From assembly GCA_035578175.1 (NCBI GenBank), contig JAQMRL010000001.1, forward strand, positions 186,507,283 through 186,571,282: a stretch of 64,000 bases of DNA, in the 5' to 3' direction. The stretch comes from Catonia carolina (lineage: Eukaryota > Arthropoda > Insecta > Hemiptera > Achilidae). A program made the position numbers and the translations under genes. Positions within the stretch are counted from its first letter, which is position 1. Each line of letters begins with the position of its first letter. The notes under the pieces are model-generated. The model ran no database searches. It saw nothing but the letters and a program-made list of their open reading frames with translations, and was not told where the DNA came from. Positions 1 through 9,829 of this stretch are shown piece after piece.

Positions 1-345
1 CGGAATGAGCTGGCGCATTGTGTTGGTGGAGAAACCATGATTTGTCCTTCCATATTTCGGGGCGTTTTTCCTTACTCTTTGAGGTAGTTTAGAAAGTACC
101 TCAAGGTAGTAATACTGATTCATTGTTTGACCTTCAGGAACCCAGTGAAGGTACACAATCCCATGGCTATAAAAAAAAACAATCATCATTGCTTTAAATA
201 TTGACTTGCTCATTCGAGCTTTTTTGGCTCTCGGTGAAGTTCGGCTCTTTCAGTGCATAAGTTGGCGCTTCGTTTCCCGGATTATATGTAAAAAAACCAT
301 GTTTCATCACATGTTATTATCTTCTACGTTTTCCCTAAGGTGAAA
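1..345 (-). pseudogene. mariner transposase, central fragment
   Basis: Read on the minus strand this decodes to the middle of a mariner-family (Tc1/mariner, DDE) transposase, which cuts and pastes the element at TA sites. Visible in order: the first catalytic motif CDETW near 315-330, then ETKRQ, KKARMSK, FFYSHGIVYLHWVPEGQT near 120-180, the YYYLEVLSKLPQRVRK block, and H-N-A-P-A-H near 5-25. The family normally has an aspartate (HDNAPAH) at the second catalytic position, so a key residue is lost here. Stops and at least one frame change break it, and the window edge cuts off the rest. It lies head-to-head with the next mariner fragment, so the two are not one simple copy. Confidence 0.8.
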
Positions 346-371
346 TTTGCATTAAAATTAAAAGGGACAAG

Positions 372-625
372 ATTTTAGTCTGTAGGCTCAAGATTTGGAA
401 GATTTGGAAGCTGTAAAAGAGAAAGTGGCACGTGTCCTGAAGGAACTGACAGAAGATGACTTCCAGCACTGTTTCCAATAATGGAAAATTTGCATGGAGC
501 GTTGTAGGGATAAAGAAGGAGTGTATATTGAAGGTGACAATAAGTGATTATGTATAAAATAAAAATAAAATGTTTTTATAACGTCAGTCTCGCTATTTAA
601 TAGCCACACCTTGTATACATAAAAG
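372..625 (+). pseudogene. mariner transposase C-terminus and terminal repeat
   Basis: Plus-strand translation gives the end of a mariner transposase: DLEAVKEKVARVLKELTEDD, FQHCFQ, a TAA stop at about 478-480, then WKICMERCRDKEGVYIEGDNK and the natural stop. It is followed by about 70 bases resembling a mariner end (cgtcagtctcgctatttaatagcc without a gap in the window, ending near 620). The orientation is opposite to the fragment at 1-345, which suggests an internal inversion or two independent insertions. It is non-functional: one premature stop and no catalytic domain. Confidence 0.75.
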
Positions 626-639
626 TCCCTAGAGTTTAG

Positions 640-1889
640 AAGAGAATAAGAGTACTTGTTGAATTATTAAATTAGAATATTATAAAGACTATGTAATTAG
701 GCCAGAAGCAGAAATTCTGATAAGACTTCAGAGGAATACCTATCTCAAATATTGGAACGAGACGTATGAAAATAAATCTATTGGACTGTAGAGAAATGAA
801 GAGATGATATGACAATACACTAGAGGCTGTAGTTTATGGATGCATAGCGTTTATATATTGTATCTGTCTGTACATTATGACACAAAACGGTAATTCAAGT
901 ATTCACAATTCCCATTATGTAATTATTGTATTACAAACCGCATTATAATAATATTTATGATGATGTTTGTGCTGATTATCATGGTGACAATGACATATTG
1001 GTGCATTTGTATTAATGACATTAATTCATATTGCTTTACTACACATTTACATAGTGACCTATGTATTTACCTTGCTTTTCAAACGTTAATTGTAAATCAA
1101 TTATTCAGAAACATCTATTCATCCCAAAGGAAACTCGTCAATTAAACCGTTAATACAAACATCATAAAAGGTCAATGTAAAAATTTATGTAAATATGGTT
1201 TGATGTATTATACGGATGAATTAAATTGAAACAAATAACAAAACTTGTAAATTTATTATAAACATCGATTATATATTGCATTGTTAAAAATTATTGAGTA
1301 CACGCTATAAATGACAAACGAGTCCTCTTACAACACATCTCTTTATTCAACAAGTACCGATTTCTGAGTTCATTCTAAACTACAAATCAGGATAATGCTT
1401 AACAGAAATTAGTGATGTAATATGAACGTTTATTATAAATTCATTGGTTCTGATTGCTGTGTTATTATGTTGTCAGTTTCATACATATAATTTCAAAAGG
1501 TCTTTAATATTCCTGCAGTGAGTTAATTATAGATTTATCAGTTGATATCCAGTTTATAACATTGAAATATAATCAATGATACTAACAGTAATAGTAAGAA
1601 CATAGCTAAAGAAAACACGTATATTCGGTGTTGCAAATGGATCATATCCTTTTTCCGTTTATATTATACGATATATTGCAGATAGCGTATGTTATGAGAC
1701 ATCTGTCTATTTTCATATTACAGTGCAAGATGCTGGCCAAAATCAATACATTTAAGGTAAAGATTCATGTAAAATACTTAATATCAATATTCATTATTCT
1801 CACCCTTAAAAGCTGATATCATTGAATTTACATATCGAGGAAAAATATTAGAGAGTTCTAGCTTTTTTTTACAAATGTTCTGAAACACT
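640..1889. other. AT-rich sequence without a recognised gene
   Basis: No domain, RNA gene or repeat was recognised. A 33-base exon-like segment at 1724-1756 (pyrimidine-rich acceptor ending ttacag, donor AAG/GTAAAG) is treated as a finding only. Confidence 0.6.
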
Positions 1890-2600
1890 GTGTTGGGTTT
1901 AAAAGTAGGGGAGAAAACTTGTATTCAGTTTGCGGATGATCAAGTAATCATTGGAAATGATGAGTATGATCTTTCATTTATATTGCTTAAGCTCAAAGAA
2001 CAGTATGTGACACGAAAGATTCATATACGTATAAAAAAAATAGAGTCACTTAGTATAAGCGGGATTCCTGTAGATTTTTGCTAAATAATTTTGAAGTTGA
2101 TTATCGTGCCTGTAAAAATACCTAGATAAATTTTTCGGGATTTCAAGAACTGCTAAATCTGGATAGGGCGCTCTCCATAAACTAAACGTTACAGTCCGTC
2201 TAGTAAAAATAGATGAGAACAAAGAAGTTAGTGCCTACATTTATAAATTGAGCTCACAACTACATACAAAAGCTGGAGAATGTGCTAGCTCCAGAAATAA
2301 ACAAAGACAACAGGTCTTTAAAGACAAGAGGTATTCAGGATACCATAGTAGACAAAATAGAGATCAGACAGTTAGGGAATGGTATAGGGATGTCTAAAAT
2401 ATTACAGTGGACTGTTGGTCCCAAAGAGCAATAATTGAACAATTATTGAAAAATTATTGCTCTTTATAGAAATTCCTTAAAAAACATGGATACAAGAAGT
2501 CTAGGATGCTATGGTAGCAATGAATCTCAGGGAGAGTGACTGGGAAGACAGAGGAAGGAATGCAGGGTACGGGAAGAGAAGATATCGGAATTGTTTTTCT
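1890..2600 (+). pseudogene. decayed APE-type LINE, RT and C-terminal relic
   Basis: The start of this stretch encodes CIQFADDQVIIGNDEYD, which matches the FADD catalytic box of non-LTR reverse transcriptases, then a KKIESLSI segment like the ...KTEYLSI block that normally follows it. Around 2330-2400 a translation with DTIVDKIEIRQLGN resembles the LINE C-terminal block that usually precedes a WYGHV motif, and 2530-2590 resembles a GRxRKxW-type segment. Frames change several times. The clade cannot be fixed (RTE-like or R4-like), and the boundaries are approximate. Confidence 0.4.
2423..2465. repeat. perfect 14-bp inverted repeat (nested hairpin)
   Basis: AAAGAGCAATAATT at 2423-2436 is exactly complementary to AATTATTGCTCTTT at 2452-2465. 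The inner part can also fold on itself (CAATAATT / AATTATTG), so there are two alternative hairpins. It lies inside the LINE relic and may be a chance AT-rich fold or the scar of a palindromic insertion. Confidence 0.7.
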
Positions 2601-2839
2601 CCGCTTTATTTTGTAAAATTAGAATTCATTATGAAAATTTTCTATTAAACAGTACAGTTTTTATTAGGTAAGTTATATCATGAGATCAAATTTCTTCTGT
2701 CTGGTGTCTGCACCATTTCTAAATAAACAGAATAAAATGAATTAAATAGAATAATTCCATTTATTACAAATATACTTATAATATTTATGTATAATAGTTC
2801 ATACAAATTATAATTATTATAATTTAGAATTAACGTCTT

Positions 2840-2918
2840 TTTTAAGATAGCCAGGAAACGAATCCTGGACGTAGAGTTCAACTATAAAGAACGCTACTTT
2901 CTTAACCAACAACGTCTT
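2840..2918 (-). mobile_element. possible tRNA-derived SINE head
   Basis: On the minus strand there is an A-box-like TTGGTTAAGAAAGTAG near 2890-2912 and a T-arm-like CCAGG..TTCG..CCTGG near 2855-2872, at roughly tRNA spacing. No complete cloverleaf is seen. No tail or target duplication was resolved, so this is a weak call. Confidence 0.3.
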
Positions 2919-4552
2919 CATTTTTCTGCAGCGTTTAAAGAAATCAAATAAGATTGGAGTATTTAATTAACCAAGATTTTCACTACAAAAATATAACGGG
3001 ACAAATCGATAGAATGGGGTTAAATTTAAGTTGTACGTAAATTGAATTATTATATTGTATTTTATACAAGAGTGTTCTTTGTTAAGTACGTAAATATTCA
3101 TAAATGAATTTGGTTATTAACAAGTTACTTTATTCCTAAATTTAAAAATAATATGTATAACCCTACTATAAATACGCATTAATAATTATCATAATTTATA
3201 GTGACGTATAAGTTGTACTGAACATTACAAATGTTCTCGGTATATTTATTTTGTGTATTACATATTCAACAGCAGATAGGGTATATGTATTCAGAATAAA
3301 TGTAGAAAATGTAGGTGTAGGAAATTGTAAGAAATAGCGTTGACTCATGCCGTTGGATGTATGGATAAAAGAGAAAAAAGAAAGTACCGTACTAGAGAAT
3401 TGATATTTATGTGAAAGACCCGGTTAGGCTTGTATGAGTATTTCACTGGTGCGTAGACGTTTTATATTATTCATTATTTTCGACTTTCCGGGACTCAGCT
3501 CTTGAGAGTATGGAACGAGTACTCTTTAATGTATTAACCAGTACATGAAGCAAAAAAAGTAGGAAAAAAGGAACTTCGAGGAGAATGGTTATAGACGAGA
3601 AAAAAAAGGTGAATAGAAAGAAGGAAAGAGTTTAGCTTTCCTTCGTCGGGGGATGATTTTCTTCTTTTCCTTCCTTTTAAACTTATCCAAGGGCTGAGAG
3701 AAACCCTCAAAGTCAGAATATCACGTTTGACACATTACTTACACCATTCGCACGTCTTTGGTCCGCCCAAGAAGATATAATAATACGGTTTATTACTTTG
3801 GAGGGAAGAAAAATCTTCGATAACCATCTGTATAAAAACATTTTTCTTTTATAATATAAACCAATTTTTCTTTCAACCTCTGTAAGTTGAGCGATTAAAA
3901 GTTTTCCTTTATCAGTGAAAATTAACATGCCACGTAATGAAACCAAACCTGTTTGGAATAATTTTACACCTTCTTGTTTACATGGTGATATCATTCTTTT
4001 TTATTCTTGTTCAATATCTAAAATTGAATAGCTAATAAAATATTTTTATTAAAAGTAATCAAATTCTAATTATAATACAATTTTCTAATATTATACTGTA
4101 TTACTAGTACTTCTGCGTTTAGAGAAAATTGATTTTTCCTAACAGGTTTCACTCTACACAACCATTGCTTATTTCAGACTTAAGGGATTCTTAAAATAGC
4201 AAAACTTTAGAGATTCTATTTCAAAGTAGTATGCCATAATGACTTCGAACTTTTTCTTGTCTCATCAGAAAGCTTCAAATGTTAGACCTTTCAACTTTCT
4301 ATTGCATTTACAATGTTTTCACGAATTTTCCAGTGTTTTTGTTTTCTTCTTTTTGTAGAATTGAACCTACTTTTAGCCTTTCAATTCTGTTCTAATTTCG
4401 TATTTATTTATGTTTTTACTTAGTTTTTCCATCATTGTTGGCTATTGTATCCAACTACATTAGTTGAAAAAAACGGGAATTAGAATTTATTTCAAAAAAT
4501 GAATGAAAATTTTTATTTAATATGTCTCTGTGTAAGACTATTAAAATTTATT
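2919..4552. other. AT-rich sequence; purine/pyrimidine tracts
   Basis: No gene recognised. A purine-rich run (about 3545-3630) leads into a pyrimidine-rich run (about 3640-3690), with a 9-bp hairpin GAAGGAAAG / CTTTCCTTC near 3621-3645. A 93-codon minus-strand ORF at 3713-3994 resembles nothing known to me and is probably chance. Confidence 0.55.
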
Positions 4553-5459
4553 CAGTGAAATCTCGATATAACGAATCTCAGTATAACGAAAACATCGACT
4601 TAACAATTTTTTACCAAACTGTGTCAATTTAATAAAAGTACCTGTAAATTTACCTCTATTTAATGAACCTATATTAACTATATTTATTTGAATACTTCGA
4701 TATAAGGAAATAGTATCATACAGGAATTTTTATGACAACTAATTTTTTAAAAACTAACATTAAAATTAGTTCAACATTTTTGAATTATTTGTGGGCTTTA
4801 AGGTAGATTCTTGTGATTTCCGTACCTTAATTGCATCTGTTTACAAAGTATAGAGTATCTAACTGCAGTTTTTTAATATTTGAATAATTTAAAAAGTTCT
4901 TTTAACCTTACACCTAATTCAAACACAAAAATCGGTAGAAAAATAACCACTTTTACCAGCAATAAAATTATATTTAAAATTAAGTTCTACTCTATTATTA
5001 CCTATCGACGTCAAAAACTAAAAAAATCTACATTACGCCCAAGCCTACGATTAATGTTTAATAATTTAAATAAAGTACCGTGAATTTATTTACGTTTGTG
5101 TTAAATAGAAATTATGTGCTAAAAATAAAAAGAAAGTATTAAGTTACAACTGAGTTTTATATTTTAATTATTATAGGCAATGTTCGTTTTACGTACGAGG
5201 TAAGTTCCTACTTGAAATAAACTTAATTTTTGTACAGTAGGTATATAAAAATTATTTGTGTGTTAAGTATGATTTATAGAATAAATACATTTTCTAATTT
5301 ACTTTTTTCTTTAACACAATTTAAGAAATATTAATTCTACTCTATTAATCATACAGAGTGAAAATACATATGTAAAAATATTATATGAGAATTTCTTGTT
5401 AGCTCGATATAACGAATTTTTTCTAGGATTTTTTATTTCTTTATATCGAGGTGTTTGAG
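4553..5459. mobile_element. pogo/Tigger-like non-autonomous DNA element
   Basis: The left end CAGTGAAATCTCGATATAA (4553 on) and the reverse complement of the right end, which contains CACCTCGATATAAAG, share the CTCGATATAA core typical of pogo/Tigger-class terminal repeats. A second CTCGATATAACGAA lies at 5402-5416, inside the right end. Two similar internal motifs around 4629-4665 and 5060-5105 (TTAAxxAAAGTACC, then AAATTTA, then TTTAAT) suggest subterminal repeats. No transposase is readable. The right flank is TA (5460-5461), but a matching left TA directly abutting the element is not clear. About 0.9 kb, too short to be autonomous. Confidence 0.5.
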
Positions 5460-6994
5460 TATAAATTTTTAAATTCAATAACGAACATTCTTACCTAAAT
5501 CTCTAATAATAAACTTGGAGTATAACGTAGGCCTAAACGTTAGTTAACATATTCCGTATTCTTCATTACCATTAATTAAATAATATCATTATTGAACAAT
5601 ATTGAGTTAGATTATTGTTTAAATTATAATAGATATTGTTTACTTTGAAACCAGATGTTGTTTAAGTTTTCCACGAATTGAAGCAAAAGAATGAATTGTA
5701 ATGATCAGTTTACGATGAAATTTAAGTAAATAACCAAAATTGGTTGGTAAAATTTGCTTTATCGTGTTTAGGCACAATGCAATTAAACTTCAAGTTAGAA
5801 TTTCGTTTCAACTAAGTAAATTAGAATCGTGATGTGCAGGTTGGTGAATAGGTACTCCTATAGGATAGGATAGGTAAAATTTAGTATATCCATCACTGGC
5901 TACAACGGTTCACCTTGTAGTTAATTCCTTCAATCTCCTTCGACTCAAAATGTCTCTCACTATTAAATCGAAAGCTTTGTGTATTTAATTATAATTGGTG
6001 AAATTAGGAAGCAAATATTTCATGTTACCATTACTGTCCTAAATGTAATTGTAAATTCCGATAGAACTGGAATAAATTTCTAAACACATTATATGGCCAA
6101 CAACTGAATAAATTCTTTTTTTGCGTACTTCATAAGTTTTTTACATAATTACTTTTAATGTGTTTTGTAATTGTCAATTGTAGCTTAAGTGTATTTCAGT
6201 ATAGTTCAAATCACGGTCATATGGTTACCGTTAAATAAATTGTGCACACCAAGGTTTTAACGATCACGATTGTTGTAATTTCTGGGATACCACCAAGCGC
6301 AAAACTGTAGAGGGCGAAACACGTTAGGCATAATGAAAATACGCAAAGTGTTCCAGAATCAACAAAAGTATGTCTATTATAAAAAGTACAGAAAAGTAAA
6401 AGTAAATCTCTTTGTTTTATGAGAATGCAGTAATAATAGACACAAAACCTTAAAAACACCAGGTTACAATGAAAAAACTTGAGAAAGAATCTGATTTTTA
6501 AAATTAAGATATTTAGACTTTCCTTTTTTATTAATGAGGAACTATGGTAATGTAAATTGTTTTTTTAATAATAGAAACACTAAATGTGATTTTAGAGTGG
6601 TTTTCCTAATAAAATTAACTGACAAGGAAAAAATAAGTAAAAATCTACAACTCGGCTGAAAATATTTTGCAGCCTGATGGTCAGCTGACACCGACTTGTT
6701 TCAAATTATCCCACGAAAAATAAAGTTTAAATTTTTCAAACCCTATACGGCTTGCTTGAAATTATTTTTCAGTTTCGTCTACTTGGCGTTCATATTTTAT
6801 TAGTGCAAATTATCGGTTTTGTTTAACTTCTTATAATGAAGCCTACGATGCGTGTTGTATTAGCGTTGATCTGCTATCTACGTGTTCAAAACATGTTCCA
6901 ATTCATGTAGGTTGTTCTGTAGAGGTACTTATGTACCTCAATCACTATCAGTCAATCACTATACAGTACAGTGAATATAGAATTTTTTTTGTAG
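5460..6994. other. AT-rich sequence without a recognised feature
   Basis: Nothing with recognisable coding, RNA or repeat character was seen. The short ORFs look like chance. Confidence 0.55.
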
Positions 6995-7085
6995 TCGTAC
7001 CGTGCTGATCGATAAAGTTCGGGAGGATACCGTTTTAAAATTTTTTATCCCACCCAGGTTCCCATCCTGGTACTTTTATACTGTA
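6995..7085 (+). mobile_element. possible tRNA-like SINE remnant
   Basis: CCAGG-TTCCCAT-CCTGG (about 7056-7072) forms a perfect 5-bp T-arm with a 7-base loop, a degenerate B box. Upstream, GTGCTGATCGATAAAGTTCG near 7000-7025 could be a diverged A box. No 3' tail or duplication was resolved. Confidence 0.3.
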
Positions 7086-7129
7086 TGGTTCAGAGTATTA
7101 GATCCTGACTGCTTAACAGCTATCAAGAA

Positions 7130-7440
7130 TAGAGGCTACTGAGATGAGATATTGTTAAGACTTTAGCGGGGAATCGTCTCCTGGACCATAAAAGAAATTA
7201 AGATATTAGGCATGAACTTCGTTTGCCAGGGTTGATATCACTATTCGGAAATACAGGTAAGTATGGTATAGTCATTTTTTGAAGATGCCAGATGATCGAA
7301 CACCAAAATAGGTGTTTACTTACAAGCCAACCGAACAACGTGGTAATGGACGGCCTCGAAATAGCAAAAATTTTTTGGCTTCATGAAATAGCAGACTATT
7401 AAGTTTGAAGTTTGAAAAAGGTTAGCAGACATGATTCGTA
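7130..7440 (+). pseudogene. LINE C-terminal relic (RTE-like)
   Basis: In the plus strand near 7285-7380 one frame reads KMPDDRTPK, a stop, then VFTYKPTEQRGNGRPRNS. This is the C-terminal block found after the reverse transcriptase in many APE-type LINEs (MPxDRxPK...YKPxGxRxxGRPRxxW). Upstream, RHELRLPGLISL fits the preceding part. A stop and frame changes make it dead. The upstream edge is uncertain. Confidence 0.55.
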
Positions 7441-7804
7441 TTGTTTATTTAGATGACTTTCTTTCATATAACGGTTTTTAATGCATAATCTGTTATATAA
7501 CAATAAATGGAACTTATTAATTACATTTAACTCATGCAAAAATTACCAACCACTGGTGTAATTAACAAATTATAACATTAAAACATATTGTACTGTTTTT
7601 AATTATATTATTTATAATCAAAATTATATAAATGTTTTTTTAAATAAATAAAATTTTAAAAAGTAACCAAACCTCCTTTAAAACGAAAAAATTGAGAAGT
7701 AATAAACATAATAAGCACATGATTCCAAAATATTTGTACACCAAACTTCACTGGAGATACATAAAAATGTTCATTCAGTTATTTACAACATTCACACTCA
7801 AACA

Positions 7805-8262
7805 CGCAAGTTATCTGTAAAATATTAACATTATATTATTTACAATTTTAAAATCACACTGTCTCGGAATCGTCCTGGTAGATCCAGTACCTACTGTAGC
7901 ACGTCTATGAACATCATTACTATTGTCTAAGAGATTTAGTGCTAAAAAATTTATGTGGTTGTTTAGACGTACCGTACCGTCTGCACATACTGTACATATC
8001 ACGATGTATATCGGCGTTGGTAATACACCACGACGCATTTAGTATGGACCGCAGAGTTTTTGATTGAAACCGTTGCAGAATCTCGATGTTTGAAGTCGAT
8101 GCTGTGCCCCATAGTTGAATCCCGTAGGTCCAAACCGGCTTCAGCATGGATTTGTACATAAGTTGTTTAATATCAATCGAAAGTTGGGAACGGCTACCAA
8201 CGAGCCAATACATCTTCTTAAATGTTAAATCCAGCTGTTTCCTTTTTCATTTGAATGTATTT
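7805..8262 (-). pseudogene. Jockey-clade LINE 3' relic
   Basis: The minus strand reads KRKQLDLTFKKMYWLVG, then MYKSMLKPVWTYGIQLWGTA, then ILQRFQSKTLRSILNASW and a short IHRD block. These are the thumb and C-terminal blocks of Jockey-clade non-LTR reverse transcriptases (KP-W-TYGIQLWG..SN...Q-FQSK-LR). A frame change near 7990-8010 shifts the remaining C-terminal segment to another frame (RLNNHINFLALNLLDN). The catalytic palm is absent, so only the 3' end was integrated, as usual for LINE insertions. Confidence 0.75.
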
Positions 8263-9059
8263 GTTTAAGAACCATTTAAAGCGGTTCTTAGTAAAACGTT
8301 CTAGTAAAAAAAATAATTTTACGAACTCAATACTCAAGAACAAAACCACGGTTATGAACGTTATCCACTATCAAGTTCCTTTTAGCTTCATTGCTTTGTG
8401 GTTTTTAATAATACTCTTTTTATAAACTCATTAAGTCAAATTGTGTATTTTGTATATTTTTGAAACCAATTTTATAGTTAATATTTCAAAAAATTTAAGT
8501 AATATTTTAAATAAATACATCAATATATGTTTTAACTCCATCAATAGTTATGACATATTCAAACGATGGTTCGGTGAAAGACCGAGGTTTTTAGCCACAG
8601 CGAGATGGTTAGATCACAACACCTACAACTACTGATGTAAGCGTTTTAAATAGGTCACTGTCCGAAACAAACTATTTACAATGCGTTGTGGGTAAAGACA
8701 TAAACTAAAATTGCTGATGTAGTCTTAGGTCTACTTCAGTGTCTGTGCAGGATGTTATTAGTCACAACGCGTGGTTATATTATGCATGTACTACGAATAA
8801 AACATTTTTTACGAAACGTTGTTTTAATCCAGAAGCTATCAATATTAATTTACTTGCATAAACGATTTTGTCAACTGCCTCATCATTTCTTTATATACAG
8901 TATAGGCTATATTATTAAACAGCCTAAAATTTATTTCTGAGCTGGCTCAATTTGTCTTGACATAATAATGATGGTTTTTGCTTTTATTTATGAGGAGTAC
9001 CATCTCGTTTCGAAAATTTAATATAGTATACTCGTATTATAGTGTACCTGGTTTACCCA
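8263..9059. other. AT-rich sequence without a recognised feature
   Basis: No domain, RNA gene or multicopy repeat recognised. The ORFs here are short and unconvincing. Confidence 0.55.
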
Positions 9060-9415
9060 AAAGAGGCAAGTGGAGTGTTAAATTATGTGCACTCGATCTG
9101 CTAGTTCCAGGACTACAAAAATAGCTCTGTTTCTTATCACATGGTCAGCCAGTTATATGACTGAAGCATTTAAGAACAGAAAAAGTTGAGGTGTAAAATA
9201 CACTAGTCATAAGTATCTATACTTTGAGAGTAATGAATTTCATCATTATACAGCCAGACCCTGTGGTGAATAAAGTGAAGGTGTCATTTATAGGATGGAA
9301 AGTAGATGCTTTTCAGATGCCCTAGAATGCTGACAAGCATACTTTTCCACTCAGTAAGGAAAGTATTGTTAAACCAACGCACTACTCGTCTAATTTAATA
9401 AAGCCTCTAGAGAAT
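9060..9415 (+). repeat. dispersed ~430-bp repeat, copy A
   Basis: One of four copies of a family found at 20722-21115 (minus), 25818-26635 (plus, split) and 28938-29288 (minus). Shared landmarks in order are GAGTGTTAAATTAT..GCACTCGATCT, a CAxATGGTCAG..TTATATG segment, ACCCTGTGGTGAATAAAGTGAAGGTGTCAT split across the middle, GATGCTTTTCAGA, GCATACTTTTCCACT and AAGCCTCTAGAG. This copy is broken at its right end by the nested LINE and BEL/Pao insertions. No coding capacity is visible. Class unknown: a SINE, an unknown LINE 3' end or a MITE are all possible. Confidence 0.75.
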
Positions 9416-9427
9416 TTCTTAGCCTCT

Positions 9428-9453
9428 TCTTCTTCAGGTGCCTTCTCCATTAC
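9428..9453 (-). mobile_element. 3' tip of RTE-like LINE, displaced by BEL/Pao insertion
   Basis: On the minus strand this is the last coding bases, a TGA stop and a (GAA)n tail of the LINE fragment whose body lies at 18185-18506. The 12-base duplication TTCTTAGCCTCT (9416-9427) directly follows the tail and is repeated at 18507-18518. The BEL/Pao element sits between this tip and the body. Confidence 0.75.
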
Positions 9454-9829
9454 TGTTCAGAACTCATTTTATTTTAAAGCAGATAGACTGCAGACAATTA
9501 CATAGTATTAGTTTATCAATAGATAAGGCCTCCTTCATTCCTTTACCTGAACCAGTCCGAGTCAAACAACCGAGCAGTGAGGGTCGTCCTGTCGCGCCGT
9601 GCGCTATTACGTGAACCTGCGGACGTTCCGCCATCAGAGATTTACGCTACTTTCACCCCAGATGCATCTGCGGGCTGCTGCAAGGGTTCAAGGTGACGAT
9701 AAGAGGGAAAACGAGGTAAATGTGTCTTAATTCTAATATTTTGTATCCATATTTTCCCCTCCACCACCTTGGCCTATGTTTTTAGAGTTTTGTTTTAGTG
9801 CTATTTAAAGCTACCAGAGTTATCGAACA
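9454..9829 (+). repeat. 5' LTR of BEL/Pao element
   Basis: Begins TGTTCAGAACTC and ends TTATCGAACA. It matches the 3' LTR at 17809-18184 over its whole length apart from two substitutions (C versus A in GGGAAAAxGAGG, T versus C in AATATTxTGTATCC). It carries a GC-richer central part typical of an LTR R/U5 region. It would supply the promoter for genomic RNA, but no TATA box is obvious. Confidence 0.95.

Noticed and set aside
3713..3994. 93-codon minus-strand ORF
   Set aside because: No recognised similarity, composition typical of chance ORFs in AT-rich DNA.
5160..5210. 23-base exon-like segment with GAG/GTAAGT donor
   Set aside because: Lies within the pogo-like non-autonomous element and is too short to judge.
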